Below are positions 1 to 7,209 of a DNA stretch of 47,884 bases, piece after piece (position 1 is the first letter of the stretch; every line of letters begins with the position of its first letter). The stretch is from Candidatus Omnitrophota bacterium (GTDB taxonomy: Bacteria > Omnitrophota > Gorgyraeia > B26-G9): the NCBI GenBank assembly GCA_018895275.1, contig JAHIOQ010000125.1, positions 1-47,884 on the forward strand, in the 5' to 3' direction. The notes under the pieces were generated by a model. That model was not told the origin of the DNA, ran no database searches, and was given only the letters and a program-made list of their open reading frames with translations. Made by a program: the position numbers and the translations under genes.

Positions 1-107
<107 letters not shown>

Positions 108-133
108 GTCTGAAGAAAAGAAGATGGGGGAAA

Positions 134-248
134 ATGGCGCGGGTATAAAAAAATAATTATTTGGCAAAAGGCAGATGATTTAGCATATAAGGTATATGTG
201 GAATCTAAAGTTTTACAAATCGTTAGGATAATTACTTATGACTTATGA
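134..248 (+). pseudogene. Truncated, frameshifted four-helix-bundle (S23/IVP family) gene, copy 1
   Basis: An ATG at 134 opens a frame that stops after four codons (M-A-R-V). From about 143 a shifted frame reads YKKIIIWQKADDLAYKVYV and ends with ..RIITYDL and a TGA at 246-248. The YKKLIVWQKADDLAYQVY signature is the N-terminus of the four helix bundle protein family (23S rRNA intervening sequence protein). That family is usually near 115-125 residues, so most of helices 2-4 are missing. Compared with copy 2 (1715-1831), one extra base near 140 causes the frameshift. Its last 11 bases contain the ATG used by the next pseudopilin. Confidence 0.8.
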
Positions 249-1608
249 CTGTGAACTTGTGACTAACAAAAGCGCTTTTACTCTTATCGAACTGATGGTA
301 TCCAGCGCGATATTAGTTGCGGTTTTATCTACTTTTTTAGTTACTTTTAACCGGACGCTTAATTTGGCAGAGCAGAGCCGCGATGATTACCTTGCCGGTT
401 CCGCGGTGCGGATGAAATTGGAAGAGATACGCAGTCATAATTTTAGCAGTATTAGGGCGGATTATGGGGCCGGTGGGACGCCGGGTAATACCTTTGACAT
501 TGCCGGATTGGCGGGAAAGGGAAGCATAGCAATAAGTGACCGGCCTGCGCTTTATGGAGGGGGAGAAAACCAGGCAACGGCTGCGGCCGGATGGGCAATA
601 AGAGATGGGCATACATCTTTAGTTTATGACAACAAAATGTGGTTAATAGGCGGTGAAGATGGCACTACTTGCTTTAATGATGTCTGGTATTCCACTAATG
701 GAATAAACTGGACACTGGCAACTGCCTCAGCCGGCTGGGAAGGACGAGCTTATCATACTTGTTTAGTCTATGACAACAAGATATGGATAATGGGTGGCAT
801 GAAGCCACCGGCTATTTATCTGAACGATGTCTGGTATTCTGTAGATGGTATAAACTGGACTGAAGCCACTTCTGCTGCTGCCTGGTCGGCTCGAAATAGC
901 CATACCTCCTTAGTCTATGACAACAAGATGTGGGTCATGGGCGGTTATGCTGCTAAAAACGATGTCTGGTATTCTACTGATGGAATCAACTGGGTCCAAG
1001 CCACAGCTTCAGCTGTCTGGCAGCCAAGAAATGCGCATACATCTTTAGTTTATGATAATAAGATGTGGGTAATTGGTGGGCAAGCTGGTAGCCGTCTAAA
1101 TGACGTGTGGTATTCTGTTGATGGAGTGAACTGGGCCCAGGCCACAGCTTCAGCTGCCTGGGTAGGCAGAAGCTTACATACATCTTTAGTTTATGATAAC
1201 AAGATGTGGGTGATTGGCGGGTATGTTGGAGTGAAAAAAAACGATATCTGGTATTCCACCGACGGCGCAAACTGGGTGCAAGCAAAATCTGCTGCAAATT
1301 GGTCCCCTCGATATGGCCATAGTTCTTTGAACTATGATAACAAGATGTGGGTGATAGGGGGGTATGATGATGATTATAAAAACGACGTCTGGTATTCAGT
1401 TGGCTATGACCGGCTGCTGGAGGTGGTAATTACCGTTTGCTGGCAGGACAAGAGCGGCCGGATTATCGGCGAGGATACAAATCTTAATGGTATTCTTGAT
1501 GCCGGAGAAGATGTGAATGTAAACGCTGAACTGGATTCACCGGTTAATTTCCGGGAATTTATTACGGATAAGGAGAAGTTAACAAGGATATATTTGGGAG
1601 GTAGTTAG
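238..1608 (+). CDS. Minor pseudopilin (PilV/GspI-like) with inserted six-repeat kelch propeller
   Basis: Residues 1-13 form a short leader followed by the prepilin motif AFTLIE (cleavage expected between A13 and F14, with Glu at mature position 5) and a hydrophobic helix to about residue 37, so this is a type IV pilin-like membrane subunit. Residues of about 111-388 carry six kelch-like repeats of about 47 residues, each with H-T-S-L-V-Y-D-N-K-M-W-x-I-G-G and N-D-V-W-Y-S-x-D-G-x-N-W. The tail (389-456) returns to pseudopilin type, with an acidic Asn/Asp/Gly calcium-loop-like stretch near 1485-1540. Starting at ATG 238 places AGGA nine bases upstream, inside the S23 remnant. The propeller looks like an insertion into an otherwise ordinary minor pseudopilin; ligand unknown. 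Confidence 0.85.
   Translation: MTYDCELVTNKSAFTLIELMVSSAILVAVLSTFLVTFNRTLNLAEQSRDDYLAGSAVRMKLEEIRSHNFSSIRADYGAGGTPGNTFDIAGLAGKGSIAISDRPALYGGGENQATAAAGWAIRDGHTSLVYDNKMWLIGGEDGTTCFNDVWYSTNGINWTLATASAGWEGRAYHTCLVYDNKIWIMGGMKPPAIYLNDVWYSVDGINWTEATSAAAWSARNSHTSLVYDNKMWVMGGYAAKNDVWYSTDGINWVQATASAVWQPRNAHTSLVYDNKMWVIGGQAGSRLNDVWYSVDGVNWAQATASAAWVGRSLHTSLVYDNKMWVIGGYVGVKKNDIWYSTDGANWVQAKSAANWSPRYGHSSLNYDNKMWVIGGYDDDYKNDVWYSVGYDRLLEVVITVCWQDKSGRIIGEDTNLNGILDAGEDVNVNAELDSPVNFREFITDKEKLTRIYLGGS
610..1410 (+). repeat. Six tandem kelch-coding repeats of about 141 bp
   Basis: Repeat units begin with the same CATA/CATC motif at 610, 754, 901, 1036, 1177 and 1318, giving spacings of 144, 147, 135, 141 and 141 bp, all multiples of three. 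The units are highly similar at DNA level (for example the block encoding YDNKMWVIGG), which suggests recent duplication or ongoing homogenisation inside the gene. Confidence 0.9.
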
Positions 1609-1630
1609 TTTATAGAGTTTATTGGGCACA

Positions 1631-1707
1631 AGTCAGAAGTCAGAAGTCAGAAGTCAGAAGTCAGAAGTCAGAAGTCAGAAGTCAGAAGGAAGAAGTCAGA
1701 AGGAAGA
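1631..1707. repeat. Heptamer tandem array (AGTCAGA)n, copy 2
   Basis: About eight perfect AGTCAGA units (1631-1688) are followed by degenerate AGGAAGA/AGTCAGA units to about 1707. The array fills the junction between the kelch pseudopilin and the next pseudopilin and leads directly into S23 remnant copy 2. The + strand is stop-free in the frame used from 1622, so it can read as a low-complexity peptide. Confidence 0.95.
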
Positions 1708-1714
1708 GGGGAAA

Positions 1715-1831
1715 ATGGCGGGATATAAAAAATTAATCGTTTGGCAAAAGGCAGATGATTTAGCATATCAGGTATATGTGGAGACTATGGAAATTTTACA
1801 AATCGTTAGGATAATTACTTATGACTTATGA
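1715..1831 (+). pseudogene. Truncated four-helix-bundle (S23/IVP family) gene, copy 2
   Basis: This 38-residue frame begins at ATG 1715 behind a good GAGGGG ribosome binding site and starts MAGYKKLIVWQKADDLAYQV, the typical S23/IVP N-terminus. It then jumps to a short tail ending RIITYDL, so most of the roughly 120-residue family fold is gone. DNA is nearly identical to copy 1 (134-248), including the terminal 60 bases, but without the frameshift. The ATG of the next pseudopilin lies 11 bases before this stop (out of frame), as in copy 1, so translation could be coupled. It could be expressed as a short peptide, but I read it as a decayed mobile-type insertion. Confidence 0.8.
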
Positions 1832-2435
1832 CTGTGAACTTGTGACTAACAAAAACTCAAGTAACTCAAGACGCGCTTTTACCTTAATAGAAATGATGAT
1901 GGTCATCAGTATGTTTTCTGTTATCATGGGCATTGTTTACGCGGCGTTAAGGACAAATGATGTTTATAACGGGCTTATACAGATTCAGGTGGACTTGTAT
2001 CGTCAGAATCAAAGAGCCCTGTCTTCGATATCGGAAGAATTAAAGAAGTCGAATTTGGCAACGAGAGTTACTATTCAGGATGGGGCGGGAGTAAATAATA
2101 CGGACATTATTTACTTTCAGCTGCCAATTGGACTGGATAATAATTATAACATAATCTGGGGAGCGGATGGCACAAATAATTATTATGCGCGTTATCGGTT
2201 AGACGCGACGGCTGCATTTCTACTGCGCGATATCCTGGCCGCGGGGCTTACCCCGGCCGCGGGGACCGGGCAGCAGAAGGCATATAGGATTATTGATTTA
2301 CAGTTCGCGGATTCCGCGTTGGATGCATCTGTTCCGTCCGGCAGTATAAGAATTACAAGTACGGCACAAAGGCAAAGCCCGGATAAACATAATATAACTT
2401 TATCTAATAGTGCCTTGGTGTATTTGGAAAATTAA
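1821..2435 (+). CDS. Minor pseudopilin (GspJ/PilW-like)
   Basis: The protein has a 19-residue leader and the prepilin cleavage motif RRA/FTLIE (F20 would be mature residue 1, E24 position 5), then one hydrophobic helix to about residue 43 and a 160-residue soluble domain, about the size of GspJ-type minor pseudopilins. The first 11 residues, MTYDCELVTNK, are identical to the previous pseudopilin because both starts lie in the same S23 remnant sequence. ATG 1821 has AGGA about nine bases upstream. As a minor pseudopilin it should be processed by a prepilin peptidase (not in the window) and prime or tip the pilus/pseudopilus. Exact class is by length and position only. Confidence 0.8.
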   Translation: MTYDCELVTNKNSSNSRRAFTLIEMMMVISMFSVIMGIVYAALRTNDVYNGLIQIQVDLYRQNQRALSSISEELKKSNLATRVTIQDGAGVNNTDIIYFQLPIGLDNNYNIIWGADGTNNYYARYRLDATAAFLLRDILAAGLTPAAGTGQQKAYRIIDLQFADSALDASVPSGSIRITSTAQRQSPDKHNITLSNSALVYLEN

Positions 2436-2443
2436 CAGTCAAT

Positions 2444-2575
2444 AGTCAGAAGTCTAAAGTCAGAAGTCAGAAGTCAGAAGTCAGAAGTCTAAAGTCAGAA
2501 GTCAGAAGTCAGAAGTCAGAAGTCAGAAGTCAGAAGTCAGAAGTCAGAAGTCAGAAGTCAGAAGTCAGAAGTCAG
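2444..2575. repeat. Heptamer tandem array (AGTCAGA)n, copy 3
   Basis: About nineteen units of AGTCAGA, with some AGTCTAA variants, occupy the whole gap between the GspJ-like gene and the PilX/GspK-like gene and run directly into its ATG at 2576. No S23 remnant is present here. The array replaces any recognisable Shine-Dalgarno for the downstream gene. Confidence 0.95.
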
Positions 2576-3310
2576 ATGAAAACTAAAAATTCAAATAAGG
2601 GCATGATTTTAATCGGCGTAATTCTCGTAATTTTTGTCGTTATGGTTTATCTTTCCAGTCAGACTTTTCTTGTTGTTTATGACCAGAAAAATTTACAAAA
2701 GGAAAAAAAAGCGCAGTCCGCGGTATTTTTTGCCAAAGCCGGATTAGAAAGGGCTATGCTGGATTTGTATCTGGATGATGATTCCTGGCTTGACGGGGAA
2801 ATCAATAATAATGCCGTTACGGTTGCGGACGTAAATAATCCCGATAACTTTGTTTCTTTATATAATAATCAGCCTTTAGGGGATGGGTTTTATACGGTAG
2901 AGATTGATTATTTACAGAAAGACCCTTCCGGGGGCTCTCCCCCCTGGGATTTTTATGATAAACGCATGTTTTTGCGTTCTACGGGAACAGCTTCTGACGG
3001 CACACAGAAGATTTTGGAGCAAATAGCCCTTTGGTACCCGATTAAAAATCTTACGCAAGGGATTTTGTACACGTCTTTACAAAACGCGGTAGATGATGCC
3101 CAGGATAATGACGATATAGCTGTTACCATGGTAAAACTGGCGGAGAATATCGTTATCTCTCCGGCCGCGTATAAACGCTACAAAATCAAGGGAGGATATG
3201 ATTCTCTTTTTCAAATTCGTTTGATCGCGGAATATCCGACAATTATTGCCGGAACCGTAAATATAGGTACAAATGCGGATGTTGAATTAAGCGGCATTAC
3301 TATTGAGTAA
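2576..3310 (+). CDS. PilX/GspK-like pilus assembly protein with partial beta-helix-like tail
   Basis: A short positive leader precedes a prepilin-like G9/M10-ILIG junction and one hydrophobic helix (residues 10-35). Mature position 5 is Gly rather than Glu, as is usual for GspK/PilX-type subunits. Next comes the conserved region with A-G-L-E-R-A around residue 57, typical of the PilX N-terminal domain. The C-terminal 80 residues (Y-T-S-L-Q-N-A-V-D-D-A through G-G-Y-D-S) resemble the start of right-handed beta-helix surface proteins but stop after one or two rungs, so the gene may be shortened relative to relatives. It follows the pseudopilin genes and likely belongs to the same operon. There is no clear ribosome binding site; the heptamer array abuts the start codon. 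Confidence 0.7.
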   Translation: MKTKNSNKGMILIGVILVIFVVMVYLSSQTFLVVYDQKNLQKEKKAQSAVFFAKAGLERAMLDLYLDDDSWLDGEINNNAVTVADVNNPDNFVSLYNNQPLGDGFYTVEIDYLQKDPSGGSPPWDFYDKRMFLRSTGTASDGTQKILEQIALWYPIKNLTQGILYTSLQNAVDDAQDNDDIAVTMVKLAENIVISPAAYKRYKIKGGYDSLFQIRLIAEYPTIIAGTVNIGTNADVELSGITIE

Positions 3311-3314
3311 ACTA

Positions 3315-3357
3315 TGTTTTTTAGTTTTTCAGTTTTTATGTTTTTCAGTTTTTAAGT
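3315..3357. repeat. Short T-rich direct repeat
   Basis: Two copies of a GTTTTTCAGTTTTTA-like unit lie between the PilX-like gene and pilN. The unit is unlike the purine-rich heptamers upstream but again fills a junction in this cluster. No terminator-like stem is present. Confidence 0.6.
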
Positions 3358-3369
3358 GAGAACAAAAAT

Positions 3370-3990
3370 ATGCACTTAGTTAATCTTTTACCCGAAGAGC
3401 AGCATGTAAGAAAATCCGGGCCGCTGCTGATGATATCGCCTGAAATAGCAAGGCTTATTTTCGCGGCTGTTGCGATTACTGTTTTTTTGGGGGCATGGTG
3501 GCTGGTTCTTAAGTTAAAGATCGATGAAACGAGAGAAAAATTATCGGAAATTGAAGTTTCCTGGAAAGCGGCTGAAGTATTGGTTAAAGAACGCACGGAG
3601 TTAATTGAACAAAAAGAAAAAGCGGAAAAAACAGTTGTTTTCCTGCACCAGTTTTTAAGCAGGGACATCGTTTGGTCGGAAAAGTTTAAACGACTTGCGC
3701 TGCTTACTCCTCCGGAAATTTGGTTTATGGAATTAGCCCTGGAAAAGGAAGATATCCGGGGCCAAGATAAAGCCGTGTCAAAGAGGTTTTTGCAGCTTGT
3801 TGCCAATGTCGGGTTTTTAGGCACGGATGATGAAATGCTTTCAAAAATAAATAAATTTATTGAAAACATTAAAAAAGACAGCTTCTTCGAGAAAAATTTT
3901 GAAGATCTGAGTATGCTTAATTTAAGAAAAGATGACAAAGCCGGGCAACAGGTAATAAATTTTAAGATCAGGATTGATTTGGAAAAATAG
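3370..3990 (+). CDS. pilN: Type IV pilus assembly protein PilN (GspL C-terminal-like)
   Basis: The N-terminus MHLVNLLPEE matches the I/V-N-L-L-P motif that binds PilM in PilN proteins. One membrane helix (about residues 29-50) is followed by a long charged coiled coil (50-95) and a small alpha/beta domain that includes a W-F-M-E-L strand typical of PilN. Length, 206 residues, is usual for PilN. It should form the inner-membrane alignment complex with PilO, linking cytoplasmic PilM to PilP and the secretin. pilO starts nine bases downstream. Family assignment is by motif and gene order. Confidence 0.85.
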   Translation: MHLVNLLPEEQHVRKSGPLLMISPEIARLIFAAVAITVFLGAWWLVLKLKIDETREKLSEIEVSWKAAEVLVKERTELIEQKEKAEKTVVFLHQFLSRDIVWSEKFKRLALLTPPEIWFMELALEKEDIRGQDKAVSKRFLQLVANVGFLGTDDEMLSKINKFIENIKKDSFFEKNFEDLSMLNLRKDDKAGQQVINFKIRIDLEK

Positions 3991-3999
3991 GGTAGAGAG

Positions 4000-4596
4000 A
4001 TGGATTTTTACGTCGAAGACAGAGAAAAATTATATTTATACATAGGGATTAATTTAGTTATAATTGCCGGGGCAATGATTTTCTTTTTTACCGGGATATC
4101 CCCCCGGATTAAGATGCTTAATTTACAGAGAAATATGGTAAAAGAACGGCAAGCAGAACTTGCCCGGCGGCAGGAAACTATTCAGGAGAATGAGCGTTTA
4201 AAACAGGAGCTTATGGAGGTAAATAGATATCATGAGACCTCTACGGACATGCTTTTTTTTAAAGAGGACGTGACGCTGGTAGTAAAAGAAATTACGTCTA
4301 TATGCAGAGATTTGCAGATTGAATTTGTTTCCATTGCTCCTTTGTCCTCTAATGTTGTAGCGGATCTTCCGGAAAATGCCCCGTTTTTTTTAAAACAGTT
4401 AACGGTTGTTTTTCAGATGCGTGCCGATTATTCGAAGTTGTTAAGATTTTTAGAAAGAGTGGAAGAGTCGAGAAAGCTGCTGAAAATAGAAGCGTTCCGA
4501 ATTAAAAAAAATTTAAAAAATCCAATGGTGCATGATGCGGAAATGATTTTAAATGTTTTTAGCGCAACCAGGAACCGCTCAATTGATAAGCAATAA
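4000..4596 (+). CDS. pilO: Type IV pilus assembly protein PilO-like
   Basis: A short cytoplasmic N-terminus, one membrane helix (about 13-32), a coiled coil (35-75) and a ferredoxin-like periplasmic domain give the classic PilO/GspM layout in 198 residues. Its place directly after pilN and before a PilP-like gene supports the call. PilO pairs with PilN through the coiled coil and periplasmic domain to transmit motion between the cytoplasmic motor and the secretin. The start ATG follows a GTAGAGAG sequence. Confidence 0.8.
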   Translation: MDFYVEDREKLYLYIGINLVIIAGAMIFFFTGISPRIKMLNLQRNMVKERQAELARRQETIQENERLKQELMEVNRYHETSTDMLFFKEDVTLVVKEITSICRDLQIEFVSIAPLSSNVVADLPENAPFFLKQLTVVFQMRADYSKLLRFLERVEESRKLLKIEAFRIKKNLKNPMVHDAEMILNVFSATRNRSIDKQ

Positions 4597-4601
4597 AGGA
4601 G

Positions 4602-5015
4602 ATGTATAATTTCGATATGGAAAAATCCGCAACTAAAGAAATCTCAAGTGGTAAGCGCCGGCGGGGCTCAGTGTGTTTTTTCTTGCTGCGGTTATTTATA
4701 TGGCTTATAATAATAACAAATGCCGGTTTATTGCGCGCAGAGGTCCAAAGAGACCCTTTTGTTTCATTAAGTGATAACCGGCAGGAGACTAAGGAGTTTT
4801 TTGACATATCAAAATTACCTTATGCTATAGAGTTAAACGGAATTATTTGGAAAGAGAATAAATCAGTAGCGATTATAAATAATGAAATTGTTCAAAAAGG
4901 AGACAGCTGGAAAGATTTTAGGGTTGTGGAAATTAAAAAGGACAGAGTGATTTTAGAATATGGAGAGGTTACTTGTGAACTCCTGTTAAAGGGGAAAGAG
5001 AGTAAAAACCCTTAA
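4602..5015 (+). CDS. PilP/GspC-like periplasmic linker protein
   Basis: An N-terminal hydrophobic segment (about residues 24-45) ends with an A-E-V-Q-R-D-P-F motif; the R-D-P-F signature marks the start of the PilP/GspC homology region. The remaining 90 residues have the alternating strands expected of the small beta domain that contacts the secretin (L-N-G-I-I-W, A-I-I-N-N, K-G-D-S-W). Position between pilO and the secretin supports the call. The start is uncertain: AAGGAG (4596-4601) touches the ATG at 4602 with no spacer, while the in-frame ATG at 4617 (MEKSAT) has a long 15-base spacing. Confidence 0.7.
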   Translation: MYNFDMEKSATKEISSGKRRRGSVCFFLLRLFIWLIIITNAGLLRAEVQRDPFVSLSDNRQETKEFFDISKLPYAIELNGIIWKENKSVAIINNEIVQKGDSWKDFRVVEIKKDRVILEYGEVTCELLLKGKESKNP

Positions 5016-5077
5016 TTTTTAAAATCAGAAAGAAGGGCGTTTGAATTATTGGATAAGATAAGCAAGGAGGCGAGAGA

Positions 5078-6466
5078 TTGAAAAGATTTTGGATGGGGTT
5101 ATTTGTTTTTACGGTGACAATGATCGCTTTGACTATTTATAATAAACCTGTTTTTGCTCAATCGGAAGATATGCCGGGAATTAGTATAAAGGAAGACAAT
5201 TTAATCGATTTGGATATGAAAGATGTGGATATGAAAGATGTGGCAAGGATGTTTTCCCGTATCAGCGGTTTGAATATCATTATCAGTGAAGCAGTTAAAA
5301 ATAAAGTTACTTTAAGCGTTACTAATGCGGATTGGGAAAGCGCGTTGCAGATGATTTTAAAAACATATGGTTTAGTTTCTATCCGTGAGGGAAATTTTTT
5401 AAGGATTCTAACGTATAGCGAGTTGCAGCAGGAAGAAATAAATGTTCCGTTAATATCAAGGGTAATATTTTTGAATTTTGCCAAGGCAGAAAGCATGCGG
5501 AGTTCTCTTGAGTCGATAAAATCAGCGCGGGGAAGGATTAATGTCGATATAAAAACAAACAGTTTAATTATAACCGATAGCCCGGCAAACATCCAAAAAA
5601 TGGAAAAGGTTATGGGAGAGCTTGATAAACGTACGCCGCAGGTTTTAATTGAAGCTTTGATGCTGGATGTGAAACTTAGCGAGGATGAACAACTGGGAGT
5701 AAATTGGATGCTGGGAGATAAGGATACGATACATGATGATAATGATTATAATGATAGGTATGTACGGCAGAATTTAAGCGCGGGCAGGGTAGAAGGGATT
5801 TTAAAGTACGGGAAAACTATTTATAAAAATACGGAGTTAAACGCGCTTATTGACTTTTGGCGGCAAAATCAGAAAGCGGAGGTGTTGGCGAACCCCAAGG
5901 TAATGACTTTAGACGGATTGACGGCAAAAATAGAGCTGAGCGAAGAGGTTCCGTATATCCAATCCACGATATCTTCCGATACAGGATCGATAACGTCTAC
6001 CGTTTCATTTAGGAATGTGGGGATAAAGCTTGATGTTACGCCTACGATTAGCGCTGAAGGATTTGTTTCTTTAACGATTAAAACCGAACAGAGTTTTCGA
6101 ACCGGAACAATCGGGGGCCAGCCGATCGTTGATTCCCGGAAAGCGGAAACCAACCTTTTGGTGAAAAGCGGAGAAACGATTGTAATCGGCGGCTTGCGGA
6201 AAAAGAATAAAACGGACACGATAGATAAAATACCATTATTGGGCGATCTGCCTGTAATCGGCAAGATGTTTAGAAGAAAGGTGACTTCATCTACCGATAC
6301 TGAATTGCTTCTTTTTGTGACGCCATTTGTAGTTAATCAGCCGCAATTAACTCCCCGAGAGCAACTAAATTTGGGAAAGTTTGATTCTGTCAGGGATGAA
6401 AGAAAAAATATCCTGGATTCTAATACGAAAGATGCGGAGCCTTTTCCGTTGCGTCCGTTAGAGTGA
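5078..6466 (+). CDS. pilQ: Outer-membrane secretin (PilQ/GspD family)
   Basis: A signal peptide ends near P-V-F-A/Q (residues 1-27). An STN/AMIN-adjacent small domain (about 45-110, including D-V-A-R-M-F-S-R-I-S-G-L-N-I-I), one N1/NolW-like domain (about 120-185, E-S-M-R-S-S-L..I-I-T-D) and the C-terminal secretin pore domain (about 220-440, with I-G-G-L, P-V-I-G-K-M-F and L-L-F-V-T-P-F-V) follow. At 462 residues it is a short secretin with few periplasmic repeats. The start is TTG at 5078, chosen because AAGGAGG sits seven bases upstream. Residues D-M-K-D-V are tandemly duplicated just after the signal peptide by a 15-bp repeat. It should form the outer-membrane gate for the pilus or pseudopilus. 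Confidence 0.9.
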   Translation: MKRFWMGLFVFTVTMIALTIYNKPVFAQSEDMPGISIKEDNLIDLDMKDVDMKDVARMFSRISGLNIIISEAVKNKVTLSVTNADWESALQMILKTYGLVSIREGNFLRILTYSELQQEEINVPLISRVIFLNFAKAESMRSSLESIKSARGRINVDIKTNSLIITDSPANIQKMEKVMGELDKRTPQVLIEALMLDVKLSEDEQLGVNWMLGDKDTIHDDNDYNDRYVRQNLSAGRVEGILKYGKTIYKNTELNALIDFWRQNQKAEVLANPKVMTLDGLTAKIELSEEVPYIQSTISSDTGSITSTVSFRNVGIKLDVTPTISAEGFVSLTIKTEQSFRTGTIGGQPIVDSRKAETNLLVKSGETIVIGGLRKKNKTDTIDKIPLLGDLPVIGKMFRRKVTSSTDTELLLFVTPFVVNQPQLTPREQLNLGKFDSVRDERKNILDSNTKDAEPFPLRPLE

Positions 6467-6495
6467 AAAGGCAGGATATGTGATACATGAGTTAT

Positions 6496-6535
6496 CTGCC
6501 ATAGCACCATAGCAATGGAAAGGGTTCTATGGCAG
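6496..6535 (+). promoter_or_regulatory. Perfect 9-bp stem beside the ribosome binding site of the TPR gene
   Basis: CTGCCATAG (6496-6504) and CTATGGCAG (6527-6535) are exact inverted complements with a 22-base loop. The 3' arm contains the in-frame ATG at 6529 and ends where GGGAGG (6535-6540) begins. Folding in the mRNA would hide the upstream ATG and crowd the Shine-Dalgarno used by TTG 6547. No U-run follows, so it is not a typical terminator. Confidence 0.6.
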
Positions 6536-6546
6536 GGAGGTATAAT

Positions 6547-7209
6547 TTGTTTCGTTTCACTATTAAAATTAAACTTTTCTTAAGCGCCTTTTTTATTTAT
6601 CTGGCTGTTCTTTTAATAATAAGTGATTTATGCCCGGGGGCCGAGTTAATTGAGGAAAATAAATCAGATGAAAAGGAAATACAGTATAGGCTGGATAAAG
6701 AAGAAGCGATGCTTTGGGCACTGCTGAACTGTGTTAATGAAGACGGCACTGCTTATGAAGAAGAGTTTATTAAATCCCATGTGCCTAAAAATAGAAGAAA
6801 TAGAAATTCTTCCGTCGCGAAGAATTCAGCGGTAAGGGCTGAATTGGGAAATGAAGAACAATTGAAAAATAAGAAAAAAAGGACGCATTATCAACTGGGC
6901 TATCAATATGCGCAAGAGGGAGATTATTTGTCGGCAATATCTCAGTTTGAGATGATTTTAAAATATGACATCCTGGATAAAAATTCGTATTATAACTTAG
7001 GTTATCTTTATGCCAAAATAGGCAGATATGAAGATGCCGTAAAGGCATATCACCGGGCATTGCAATTATCCCGCGATCCGAATGATGGCCAGATATACTA
7101 TAATTTAGCTTTAATTTACGATAGCGGGTTAAAGGATAAAGAAAAATCAAGGCAATATTACGAGAAGTTTTTAGACGCTTCCAATATTTTTTCGGAAAGA
7201 AAGAGATGA
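6547..7209 (+). CDS. Exported TPR protein of the pilus cluster
   Basis: A hydrophobic N-terminal segment (L-F-L-S-A-F-F-I-Y-L-A-V-L-L-I-I) serves as signal or anchor. After a charged linker, residues of roughly 110-200 form two to three tetratricopeptide repeats (Y-Q-L-G-Y-Q-Y-A, Y-Y-N-L-G-Y-L-Y-A-K-I-G-R-Y, Y-Y-N-L-A-L-I-Y). TPR lipoproteins such as PilF assist secretin assembly in other pilus systems, and this gene sits between the secretin gene and pilM, so a pilotin-like or scaffold role is plausible but inferred. I prefer TTG 6547 as start because GGGAGG lies six bases before it; ATG 6529 is an in-frame alternative. The stop overlaps the pilM start by four bases. Confidence 0.7.
   Translation: MFRFTIKIKLFLSAFFIYLAVLLIISDLCPGAELIEENKSDEKEIQYRLDKEEAMLWALLNCVNEDGTAYEEEFIKSHVPKNRRNRNSSVAKNSAVRAELGNEEQLKNKKKRTHYQLGYQYAQEGDYLSAISQFEMILKYDILDKNSYYNLGYLYAKIGRYEDAVKAYHRALQLSRDPNDGQIYYNLALIYDSGLKDKEKSRQYYEKFLDASNIFSERKR

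Noticed and set aside
1622-1831. 69-residue protein starting in the heptamer array (MGTSQKSEV..)
   Set aside because: Its first 31 residues are just the translated array and the start is a poor non-ATG codon; the real frame begins at ATG 1715 behind GAGGGG.
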